Shown here in pieces: positions 1 through 8,600 of a stretch of DNA of 64,000 nt (positions within the stretch are counted from its first letter, which is position 1; every line of letters begins with the position of its first letter). The DNA lies in NCBI GenBank assembly GCA_019323015.1, contig JAHWHY010000002.1, positions 45,710 to 109,709 on the forward strand, given 5' to 3'. Below the pieces are notes generated by a model. It was not told where the DNA came from. It made no database searches and saw nothing but the letters and a program-made list of their open reading frames with translations. This stretch comes from Candidatus Woesearchaeota archaeon. GTDB taxonomy: Archaea > Nanobdellota > Nanobdellia > Woesearchaeales > ARS49. Position numbers and translations under genes: made by a program.

Positions 1-1
1 G

Positions 2-1594
2 ATTGATGTTTCCGGCCCGTTGAATGCCACGCTTCATTTTGATTTTTTTGATCTTGCCGGCAACAAGGAGTCTTATGATTATGACTTTTTTATTTATGGT
101 GTCTTGCTTAATGATACTGTCACGAATTACTGGGATGCTAATGTTAGGTGCTCTCCTAAGATGATTGACAGGCACACTGCTGAATTGTATAATCACCCTC
201 TTTATTGTCATATAAAATTGACTCCTAATAATCCAGAGGCAGAGACTGTGTATGTTTCTCTTGGAGATCTTGGGGAGTGTCTTGGAGAGGGTGTTGGTTA
301 TGTTGTTGACCTTGAGGTCATTAATAATAATTTTGGCTCAAAAGACCCTTATGCTGTGTTTACTCTTGCTGCAACTCCTTTTACGATTAATAAATTAAAG
401 TTTAATTGTCCTTTGTATGTTGCCACGCGTGTTGGTGATTTTTTCTCTCCTGTTGTTGAGGTTGAGAACATTACTGCAAAAGTGGATTTTTATAATCTTC
501 CTTATGGAGAGGCTTATGATAATATTGAGGAGAGGATACAGCACTCTATGGAAAAGGCTGTGGAGGATTGGGAGTGGGTTGGCACTATTGAGGATGTCAT
601 GGATACTTTGCGCTCTTTGTGCAATACCAAGAACACGATTTATTCTTTGGTTTCTGTTTTTGAGGCTGCAATTGATTTGTTGACTACTTTGGGTATTGTT
701 GTGGGTCTTGTGAAGAAAAATACAGGAGAGAAGATGATAAAGCAGGCTCAGAATTTGTGCAACAAGGGTGTTTCACCTATTGAGCGATATGTTACAGGAA
801 AGCCTAAGCCTAATCAAAAAAAGTCTGTCCTTAACTTGTTTAATCTTTTTGATTTGGCTTGCAAGATGGCTAACTGCCAGTTGTCAAGAGAAGATGCTAA
901 AGAGTATGATTCTGAGCTTGTTGTTGGTGCTTCTTATTTTTTTGGTGAAGGTTGGGAAGATGCGTGTACGTTTTACAAGGATGTTGTTGCAGGAGGGTAT
1001 TTTTTTGCTGATTATGACAAAATAATGGAGGGCTCTGAGATTGGTGATACTAAAAGCCCTGTTAATGTGAAAGAGAGCATTATTGGCAGCTTGATGTGCA
1101 CCTGTATTCCTGGAATCACTTATAACCTGAACAAGATTAGGCAGATTCACTGCGGTTATGCTTATTGTCTTGGCAAGAGGGTTCTTGAAGAGGGCTTGCC
1201 AAGGTCTTATTGTGATAATGAGAAAGCTTACATGACTTGTAATTATGTCACTGGCCAGATTTTTGAGGTGTTTCCTTTTGCTTCTGTTGTTGACAGGTAT
1301 ATTAATATGATTCAAGAGGCTTATGCTAATCCTATTTCCTTGGTTACTATCTTGTCTTCTCTTATTTGCGGAGGTGACAAGGGCACTGGGGGATTTTATG
1401 ATTACTGCATGGATAGGCGTTCATTTGAGATTAATGGCCCGAACATGATCCTGTACGTCCTTTGTTCTCTTCCAAAGACAGCTGCAAAGATTGGTGATGC
1501 TGTTGCTAGTTATCAATTAAGTGAGTCAGAGGGTTTTGGCACAAAGCCTGTCTCAAATAATTATTGTGAAATGGCTGAGGATTTACTGGAATGA
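2..1594 (+). CDS. C-terminal part of a giant cysteine-rich secreted protein (5' truncated)
   Basis: The reading frame is open through the left edge of the window, so the true start lies outside; a TTG at 20 is only the first start-like codon inside. The visible N-terminal part is beta-rich (residues 1-170) and resembles the end of an Ig-like region. It is followed by a helical cysteine-rich part with a hydrophobic stretch encoded near 640-715 and a C-x-C ... C ... C pattern encoded around 1090-1250. That cysteine part resembles a segment of the 2489-residue protein at 5646-13115 (C-x-C, then RQI, then a Gly-x-x-Arg-Ser-like turn and a second cysteine pair). The stop overlaps the next gene as ATGA, which implies an operon. 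I do not recognise a named family. Secretion is inferred from the cysteines and the neighbours, because the signal peptide is not in view. Confidence 0.8.
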   Translation: MDVSGPLNATLHFDFFDLAGNKESYDYDFFIYGVLLNDTVTNYWDANVRCSPKMIDRHTAELYNHPLYCHIKLTPNNPEAETVYVSLGDLGECLGEGVGYVVDLEVINNNFGSKDPYAVFTLAATPFTINKLKFNCPLYVATRVGDFFSPVVEVENITAKVDFYNLPYGEAYDNIEERIQHSMEKAVEDWEWVGTIEDVMDTLRSLCNTKNTIYSLVSVFEAAIDLLTTLGIVVGLVKKNTGEKMIKQAQNLCNKGVSPIERYVTGKPKPNQKKSVLNLFNLFDLACKMANCQLSREDAKEYDSELVVGASYFFGEGWEDACTFYKDVVAGGYFFADYDKIMEGSEIGDTKSPVNVKESIIGSLMCTCIPGITYNLNKIRQIHCGYAYCLGKRVLEEGLPRSYCDNEKAYMTCNYVTGQIFEVFPFASVVDRYINMIQEAYANPISLVTILSSLICGGDKGTGGFYDYCMDRRSFEINGPNMILYVLCSLPKTAAKIGDAVASYQLSESEGFGTKPVSNNYCEMAEDLLE

Positions 1595-2703
1595 AATCAA
1601 ATAAATTGAATAAATTATTGTTTGTGGTTTTGGTTGCGGTTTTGTTAAGTTCAAGTGTTATTGCTGATGACCAGCCGAAGAAAACAGAAAAACACAGAGA
1701 TAAGACTGGTGAGCGTGTAAGTCACTTGAAGGCAGGATATGATCATTTAGGCGGTGCTGTTGTTCGGGAAGTGGGTGCTTCTGTTAGAGAAGCCATGGCA
1801 GATGTTCATAGAGGCATGGGGGGGATACTTAATACTGCAGATTCTGTAGAAAAGTTAGAAACTGATGCGGCAAGGCTAAGAAAAGAGGCAAAAGAAGAAA
1901 GGCGTGCTGCAAAAGCTGAATTTGAGGTTGCAGAAACCTATCGTGAACGTATCTGGCAAAGAGGATGGTATTCTTTCTATGACATAATTGATGCTTATGA
2001 GGATTATTCTGGTATTAATCAGTATAGTGCATTGTTTTTTGGTGAGGAGTGGCTTGCCAAGAGGCGTCAGATGGCTGCTGAGTATTTTTGTGAAAAGACA
2101 TTGATTCTTGGTGGAAAGCAGTGCTGGCAGTCAAGGATTTGCGAGCCGTATTATAATGATAGGGAGCCTCCTGTTGGAAGAAGTGTTTTGGTTGCCCAGA
2201 CAGGTATTGGCGGTTATTTACCTGCTGTCTCTATTCAGGGCGAGAGGTCTCTTCCAATGTCTTATAAGGTGGGCGGGCAGCCTAGGAATAGTTATGTTTA
2301 CAAGATTACTTATTTCATTGCAAACCCGCATGATGTTGCCTTGACTTATCACATAAAGCTTGTTGGTCCTGCAAAAGAGTTTACCTCTCCTGCAATGACT
2401 ATTAAGCGCACAGAAGGAGATACTGTTTACAGGGAGGAGCGCCTGGGCAATAATCCTTTGATTACAGATAGTGATAATTATTATCATACTGTTTGCCTGA
2501 CTTTTAGTCCTAGGATGGCTGTTGCAAGCGGCAGGTTGTTTGGTGCAAAGAGAGTTTCAGAGGTTTGTGCTCCGCTTGTTGAGTATGAGGGTGCTGCCAC
2601 GCGTCCTTACACAACAGTTCCTGATGAGGACTTGCCTGGTGGGCAGGAAGAAGATGAGGTGGAGAGGCCTGAACCTGAGTCAAATCCATTGAAAGATGCG
2701 TAA
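1591..2703 (+). CDS. Secreted protein with N-terminal signal peptide and helical segment
   Basis: A 370-residue protein starting at the ATG of an ATGA overlap with the giant gene upstream. Residues 7-25 form a typical signal peptide ending in SSSVIA before an acidic/basic linker. Residues about 85-125 are a charged heptad-like helix rich in Ala, Arg, Lys and Glu, probably a coiled coil. The rest is beta-rich with a few cysteines (CEKT, CWQSRIC, VCLTF, VCAP), and the last 30 residues are acidic and Pro-rich. It overlaps the following membrane-protein gene by 8 bp. I do not recognise a family. From context it is probably an extracellular partner of the giant protein and the membrane protein (inference). 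Confidence 0.85.
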   Translation: MKSNKLNKLLFVVLVAVLLSSSVIADDQPKKTEKHRDKTGERVSHLKAGYDHLGGAVVREVGASVREAMADVHRGMGGILNTADSVEKLETDAARLRKEAKEERRAAKAEFEVAETYRERIWQRGWYSFYDIIDAYEDYSGINQYSALFFGEEWLAKRRQMAAEYFCEKTLILGGKQCWQSRICEPYYNDREPPVGRSVLVAQTGIGGYLPAVSIQGERSLPMSYKVGGQPRNSYVYKITYFIANPHDVALTYHIKLVGPAKEFTSPAMTIKRTEGDTVYREERLGNNPLITDSDNYYHTVCLTFSPRMAVASGRLFGAKRVSEVCAPLVEYEGAATRPYTTVPDEDLPGGQEEDEVERPEPESNPLKDA

Positions 2704-3535
2704 GTTAACAATTCAATTGCCGAGAATTATTGGAATCATTTTGTTAGTCTTGTCAATGGCTGCTCATAAGTATTTTGGCTCGTATGTTGTTGCTGTTGTT
2801 CTTGCAGGCCTTGTCTTGATTATTTTTGACAAGGAGAAGACTTCCAGAGAATTCAGCAGGTTTCTTGACTCTTTTAAATTAATCAACAAGCGTTTTGTCT
2901 TGATTGCTTTTTATGACATGCTTTGCCTTGCTGTTTTTTTCTTTGTTGTTCCCTTGTTTTCAGCGTGGTTCATGAAAAGCATAAGCAGTGTTGAAAGTAT
3001 CAGCGGATTAGTGTATGTGTTGTTTTTGCTCTGGATTTATTTTTTTGCAGTGGCTTTGATATTGTTGATTATTTATTCTGTTTTCAGGGGCTTGATTTGG
3101 CTCACGATATTGAAGAAAAAGCCAAGCGCCCTTTATTTCAAGAGGTTTTTCCTGCTTAACTTGTGCTGGTGGCTTATATTGATTATCCCTTTCTTCATTA
3201 CAGTGTTTGGTGTCAAGCAGAATTACTTGTTTTATGCTGTAATCTTGTTTGCTGTTGCATATGCTCATGTGACTTCTGTCATGCATTATGTTTTTACAAA
3301 AGATTTGCGTATTGGCCTTTCGCTTAGGCAGGCTTTTGTTGTTGGGTGTGCGGGAATCAAGGAGTTTTTTGTTCCTTATTCATTTATTGTGGTTGTTTAT
3401 TTTGTTTTGTTGCAGGTTTTTTGGATTGTTCCAAAGGATACTAAGACAATGTTGTTTGCTTCATTGTTGTTCACTGTTTTTTTCCTTGCCTGGTACAGGC
3501 TTTATTTGAGTACTGTTTTAAGGAGGCTGGCTTGA
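2696..3535 (+). CDS. Polytopic membrane protein, paralogue of the 13117-13932 product
   Basis: A 279-residue, very hydrophobic protein with about seven predicted membrane spans. The ATG at 2696 overlaps the end of the previous gene by 8 bp. It shares order and local motifs with the membrane protein at 13117-13932: a Phe-Lys-Leu ... Asp-Leu first block, an F-R/K-G-[LI]-x-W block followed by K-x-KP ... F-x-KRF, and a C-terminal A-G-I-K-x-x-x-E-[FL]-V-P block with a closing Arg/Tyr-rich helix. Both genes follow giant cysteine-rich secreted proteins, so a paired role such as export, anchoring or assembly of the giant partner is a reasonable inference. No known transporter motif is visible. Confidence 0.85.
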   Translation: MRKLTIQLPRIIGIILLVLSMAAHKYFGSYVVAVVLAGLVLIIFDKEKTSREFSRFLDSFKLINKRFVLIAFYDMLCLAVFFFVVPLFSAWFMKSISSVESISGLVYVLFLLWIYFFAVALILLIIYSVFRGLIWLTILKKKPSALYFKRFFLLNLCWWLILIIPFFITVFGVKQNYLFYAVILFAVAYAHVTSVMHYVFTKDLRIGLSLRQAFVVGCAGIKEFFVPYSFIVVVYFVLLQVFWIVPKDTKTMLFASLLFTVFFLAWYRLYLSTVLRRLA

Positions 3536-3556
3536 ACTTTTGCGAAAAAGTTCAAG
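3531..3556 (+). terminator. Perfect 11-bp hairpin at the end of the membrane-protein gene
   Basis: CTTGAACTTTT (3531-3541) pairs perfectly with AAAAGTTCAAG (3546-3556) around a GCGA loop. The stem contains the stop codon of the preceding gene. There is no clear T run directly after it, so it may be a 3'-end stabiliser or processing signal rather than a terminator. Confidence 0.4.
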
Positions 3557-3559
3557 TCT

Positions 3560-3600
3560 TTAGATTTTTGCCTGATGAGTATATATAAGCAAAAATCTAA
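3560..3600. repeat. 12-bp inverted repeat flanking a TATA-like stretch
   Basis: TTAGATTTTTGC (3560-3571) and GCAAAAATCTAA (3589-3600) are exact reverse complements separated by 17 bp that include ATATATAA. The element lies just upstream of the probable TATA box of the 3655 gene, so it could be an operator or a second stem-loop. Confidence 0.45.
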
Positions 3601-3613
3601 TTTACATAACATT

Positions 3614-3625
3614 TTTATATATAAA
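3614..3625 (+). promoter_or_regulatory. TATA box of the 3655-13932 gene cluster
   Basis: TTTATATATAAA is centred about 36 bp before the ATG at 3655 and is followed by an AAAAGGGG ribosome-binding site at about 3641-3648. It marks the start of a second transcription unit inside the envelope locus. Confidence 0.6.
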
Positions 3626-3654
3626 CATTAAAAATTGTTAAAAAGGGGTTATTT

Positions 3655-5649
3655 ATGATAAAAAAGAGGGCGCAGGTCACTGTATTCATAATAATAGGCA
3701 TAATTCTTTTGCTTAGTGCTGTGTTTGTTGGTTACTTGATTTACCGCCAGAGTGCAAGGCCTGTTGAAGAGGCGATTATTGTTCCTGAGGATGTTAAGCC
3801 TGTTCATGAGTTCATAACTACTTGCCTTTACCAGACCTCTAAGAGGGGTGTTGCTTTGATGGGACAGCAGGCTGGTTTTATTTATGTCCCTGCGATTATC
3901 AGCAATACTTATGAGGCGCGCATTAATCTTGATAATAAGGGGGCTTTTGTGGTTCCTTTTTGGTATTATGAGGGTGAGGACAGGACTCCGAGCCTTGATT
4001 TCATGCAGAAAGAGCTTCAGAGGTATGTTTATGAGCACTTGAATGAGTGTCTTGGTGATCTTGAGTCTTTCAAGGGTGAGTATGATATTGTTGAGAAAGA
4101 TGATTTGCTTCCTTCTGTCACGATTGCAGAGGAGGATGTTGTTGTTAAGCTGAAGTGGCCCCTGCAGTTGACTTCTCTTGGAAAGACGACTTTTATGGAG
4201 GATTATGTTGCAAGGCTTGATGTGAAGCTGAAAAAGGCGCATGAGATTGCCTCTAAGGTCATGAAGTATGAGAATGATAATTCTTTTTTTGAGAATTTCA
4301 CTATTAATTCAATGAGTGCTGATACAGAGATTCCTACTGATGATATGCGTTTTGAGTGCAAGCAGAGAAAATGGCATCTTGATGATGTGACAAAGCGGCT
4401 TCAGAAGATTTTGTATTATAACCTGCCTATTGTGCGTGTTGAGAACACGCAGTATGTTCCTTTTGTTGCGCAGAGAAAGTATTATGAGCGTCTTGAGGAT
4501 GCAAGGGAAGATATGTGGGAGGAATTGTCAGAGGGTGCTGAGACACCTACTCCTCCAAAATATACTCCGAGTGATGCTATTGAGTTTTTCAAGTACAGGA
4601 TTGAGGCTGGTGTTTCGCCTAATGATCTTAAGGCTAGTTTTGATTACCAGCCTGGCTGGGGCATGAGACTGAGTGCTGTTCCTAATTCAGGGGGCTGGCT
4701 TAAGTCTAATACTGGAAGAGGGGACAGGAGCATGATTGGTTTCTTGTGCATTAACCAGTGGCATTTTACTTATGATGTTATTTATCCTATTCGCTTGACT
4801 GTTAAGGATGATTCTGCATTTGCAGGAGAGGGCTTTATTTTTCAGATGGCTTTTCCTGTTCTTGTTAATGATAATATTCCTGAGAGAAAGTATTTTGGTG
4901 TTCGCCAGTTCACTGCTGTTGATTTTGACAAGCCTTTTTGTGCAGTTACTGGAGAGCAGGCTGTTGATATCAGGGCCACTGGTTTTACAGAGGCAAGCCC
5001 TATTGAGACAGAGATGGATAATGTTTCCTTTACATACCGTTGCTTGACAGAGGAGTGTATCCTTGGTGAGTCTGTTGCAGATGATGGTTATTACAGGTTG
5101 AGAACAACTGTTCCTACTGCCTGTATTAATCCTGTTATTGTTGCTGAAAAAGATGGTTACCTGCCTGCAGAGGGCGTGCTTAAGGGTGATGAGTTGACAA
5201 TACCTATGAAAAAGGTGAGGCCTTTTGATGTTGTGCTTGTTGTGCACCCGTATGCTTCTTATGCAGGGGAGTGGAATCCTCCAAGGTATAAGTTAAGAAA
5301 TTCTGAAAAGGCCTTGGTGCACGTGGGCTTGAAGGGCGCGCCGTTTGAGCAGTACATTGAGTTCCCTTCTAATGGTACTGTTCTTGAGTTTGTGGAGGGA
5401 AAAGAGGAGTATAATATTGATATTACTTTATTGTCTGTTGATAATCCTACTGGAGGTTATCTTGCAAGAGATGTGGAGATTGAGTATGCTGATTTTGCAG
5501 ATGCTGATACAGTTGAACTGCACGTGTTTGAGTATGTTCCAAACCCTACAAAGGCAGCAACGCCTTCTGCAGAGCAGTTGAGGATGGACATGTATACTTT
5601 TATGGTTAATGGAAATTATACTGAAAAATTGAGGCCTACATTCAGATGA
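3655..5649 (+). CDS. Single-span envelope protein with KKRAQVTVF N-terminus (DPANN-type hypothetical)
   Basis: A 664-residue protein. Residues 2-5 are basic, and residues 8-28 form one hydrophobic span beginning QVTVFIIIGIILL, which resembles class III/pilin-like N-terminal segments but also fits a plain membrane anchor. The region just after the span (residues about 45-90) has an FITTCLYQTSKRGVALMGQQAGFIYVP-like layout: a cysteine, a short helix, then a Gln-x-Gly-[FY]-I-x-[VL]-P strand. I recall this as recurrent in hypothetical proteins of DPANN archaea (family memory, unverified). The remainder looks like a series of beta domains outside the cell. It has a good Shine-Dalgarno site, its own TATA box, and an ATGA overlap with the 2489-residue giant, so the two are probably made together. 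Confidence 0.85.
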   Translation: MIKKRAQVTVFIIIGIILLLSAVFVGYLIYRQSARPVEEAIIVPEDVKPVHEFITTCLYQTSKRGVALMGQQAGFIYVPAIISNTYEARINLDNKGAFVVPFWYYEGEDRTPSLDFMQKELQRYVYEHLNECLGDLESFKGEYDIVEKDDLLPSVTIAEEDVVVKLKWPLQLTSLGKTTFMEDYVARLDVKLKKAHEIASKVMKYENDNSFFENFTINSMSADTEIPTDDMRFECKQRKWHLDDVTKRLQKILYYNLPIVRVENTQYVPFVAQRKYYERLEDAREDMWEELSEGAETPTPPKYTPSDAIEFFKYRIEAGVSPNDLKASFDYQPGWGMRLSAVPNSGGWLKSNTGRGDRSMIGFLCINQWHFTYDVIYPIRLTVKDDSAFAGEGFIFQMAFPVLVNDNIPERKYFGVRQFTAVDFDKPFCAVTGEQAVDIRATGFTEASPIETEMDNVSFTYRCLTEECILGESVADDGYYRLRTTVPTACINPVIVAEKDGYLPAEGVLKGDELTIPMKKVRPFDVVLVVHPYASYAGEWNPPRYKLRNSEKALVHVGLKGAPFEQYIEFPSNGTVLEFVEGKEEYNIDITLLSVDNPTGGYLARDVEIEYADFADADTVELHVFEYVPNPTKAATPSAEQLRMDMYTFMVNGNYTEKLRPTFR

Positions 5650-8600
5650 GAGCAAAGTCAAGGATTCAGTTGATTGCCTTGTTTATGATAGTTTTAGTTC
5701 TCGCGCTTCCTTTTGCTTTTGCACAGAACATGTCTGATGTTAATCAGACTTCTGTTCCTGAAACCCTTTCTTTGGAGATTTCTGTAAATCCTGTCAGCAA
5801 GGACAAGTATGTTGAGGTGAACGGCACTACTGCCCCTAATGCGCGTCTTGAGTATTACATAGGCCCTACAAAAGTAAAGGTCAGCAGGGCTAAGCAAGAC
5901 GGCACTTTTACGACAACAAGGGTTCCTATGATAAAGAAAGGGGATAATGATTTGCTGGTTAAGGCTTCTATTGAGGATAAAACTGCGCAAAAGTCTTTTA
6001 CAGTGCTTTATGACCCTGTGCCTCCTGACTTGAATGTTTCTTCAATTCCTGAGTTTACCACAAAGACTTCGCTTGAGGTGCATGGTGATGTTTCAGAGCC
6101 TGTGGTGGTTAAGTATACGAGTTATCCTAAGAAGGATTCTGATGCTCCTTCTGAAGTGGGTGGCCTGGAGATAAGGGATGTTAAGGATAATCAGGTTACT
6201 ATGGTGTGGACTCCTTCAGATGCTCTTGATTTGCTGGAGTATGCTGTTTACAGGGATGACACAAGGGTTGGTGTTGCGCGTTCTGCTATTTTTGTTGACA
6301 ATAATGTTGCCAGTGGAAAAGAATACACTTACAGGGTGAGTGCTGTTGACACGAGCTGTAATGAGGGTGTAAAGTCTGCACCTAAGAAGGCAGAGACTTC
6401 TTCTGGCGGAAGTCCTGAGGAAAAGGCAGTTGCTGTTCCCTTGAGCTGTGTTCCTGCTTATGAGTCTCTTGATACTGCTGTTCCTTTTGATATTACTTTG
6501 TCCTTGCAGGCTGGCGGTAATGTTGTTGAGATTATTGCTTCTGACAAGGCAGGTAATACTGCGAAGATTGAGAAGCTTGTCACTGTTGATACAGGTCCTC
6601 CGCAGTTTATCACCACTAATCTTGATAATATAGGCACTACTTATATTCCTGAGGTGACTGTTCGAGGTAATCTTTCTGAGAAAGGCACTGTTTTTGTTTA
6701 TATTAATAATGAGAAAAACCCGAGTCATTTTGGGACTACAAATGATCAGGGTGGTTTTGAGATACCTGTAAAGCTGAAGTCTGATGTTAAGGTGGAGTCT
6801 GGCCAGGCTGCAGAGCTGGATACTGGTGTTGGCTGGCAGAACAAGATTAAGCTGAAGGCAGTTGATCTTGCAGGCCAGGAAGCCTGGTATCCTGGGCAGC
6901 AGCAGACTAAAGATGTTGTTTGGGCTATTTGCGGTTATGGTTCATGGTTTGATTTTGATGTTGAAGAGGTTACTCCAGAGACACTTACTCCTCGGTTGTT
7001 GATGCAGGGCATTCAGCAGGTTGGTGTTCCTTTTACACTGAAGTATATTGGGGGCCAGGATGATGCAGAGATTGCTGGTGTTGTCAATGCTGTTCCTGTT
7101 CGCATATCTGCTGACCTTGAGGATTCTTTTGATAATGACAAGATAAGTGCTTCTCAGGTTTGGATAAAGCCAAGGCCTGGTGTCAAGGGTGTCTGGGATG
7201 GTTATGTTCAGATTAATTTTGCAGAGTGGCCTGTTGACCAGCTTGAGCTTGAGGGCAATGAGACTGCTGCTGCTATTGAAGAGGGCATCAGCAATTGGAG
7301 AAAAGGCACAGAGCATTTTCATGAGGCAGGCGTGTCTGAAAGAGGTGTTTATCTTAAGCCTGGCTGTCTTAATCCTTTGCTTGGCTGTGTAAAGCTTTAT
7401 CTTGAAATAGATATTCCTTTAAAGGAAAAAAGCAGGATTTATGACCCGAACACTCAGCAGGAAAGGTTTGAGTGGAAGACTGTGAGGCAGAGGAACTGTC
7501 TTCCATTGGTGCTTGATATTGACCAGGTCATTCCTCCTGATGTCATCAGAAAAGATGCTTTGGAAGGCACTTCGCAGTTTTTGGGAAATGCCATTGATTT
7601 TATTGATGAGATTCTTGATCCTTTGTATACTTTTACTGAGAACATGGTTTACTTGTGCACAGCTGCTGCTGCAACCTTGTTCATAATGAGTCTTGCAAAA
7701 AGAGTTACCTGCAGTCCTGTTCTTGAGGCAATTGGTCTTTCAGAGAAGTTTGACCCTGAGATTGCCAGTGCCGGCCTTTGCCAGATGGCTTATGGGGGTC
7801 CGGAAGAGCAGGAAACAGATGAGTACCAGAATGAGGCAAAAAAATTAAATCTTAAGAAGACAGATATGTACAAAAGCTGTAATTCCTGTCAAGACATGCT
7901 GCAGGCTTACCGTGATGTTTTGCAGGATTTTTACCAGCCTATCTGTGACAGGATTGCCTGTCCAAGTGCTCCTACTGTTCAAAAGTATATTATTGACAAA
8001 AGAGGCTCTACAAAGAAGATAACAACAAACATCAAGAATCTTAAGGTTGATGACAAGCCAGACACAACAAGACAGGACTGGATTATTAAAGAATGGGGTG
8101 TCAAGGGTGATGTTTATTCTGGCAGTGGCTGCGGCTTCAAGGATTTAGTCAGCACTAGTTATACTGTTTCAAAGGCAGAGCCAAAGCCTGTTGAATCATT
8201 GCCTACTGAGGAAGAAAAAGAAGCTAAACAAGAAGTCCTGCAGGAAGAAATGGCACAAACAGGAACCCCTACAGAACCAGCGTCATTGCAAGGTGCTGAA
8301 TCAAATATTCCTGATTTAAATTTTGTGACAGGTGCAATGCCAATGGATGTTGTTGGTGCTTTTGCAACTGGTTCTGCTATTGCAAGTGCAAATGCAAAGG
8401 ATAACAAGCCTGCTGCTGCTGGTTCAGTAAGTAAAGGAACTGCAAGTCCTCATGCTAACAAGATTTGTGGTATTGATATTGGAAAAGCTCCTTTAAGCGG
8501 CACTGGCGGCAAAATAGGCATAAAAGATATTTATGAGATTTACAAGGGGGATTATAAGGAATTAAAGGAAAAGTGTACAAAGCCTTCTTTCCATCCTGCC

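Noticed and set aside
884..1315. Long antisense reading frame inside the first giant gene
   Set aside because: It is the mirror of a T-rich codon pattern (many GTT, GCT and TTG codons read backwards as AAC, AGC and CAA), has no ribosome site or TATA box, and gives an Asn/Ile/Lys-rich product unlike its neighbours.
3649..4242. 197-residue antisense frame overlapping the KKRAQVTVF gene
   Set aside because: Codon and residue make-up are those of a shadow, and the sense frame has signal anchor, ribosome site and domain structure.
4687..5247. 186-residue antisense frame opposite the 3655-5649 gene
   Set aside because: Same reason: rich in Asn, Ile and Cys from reversed codons, with no start signals.
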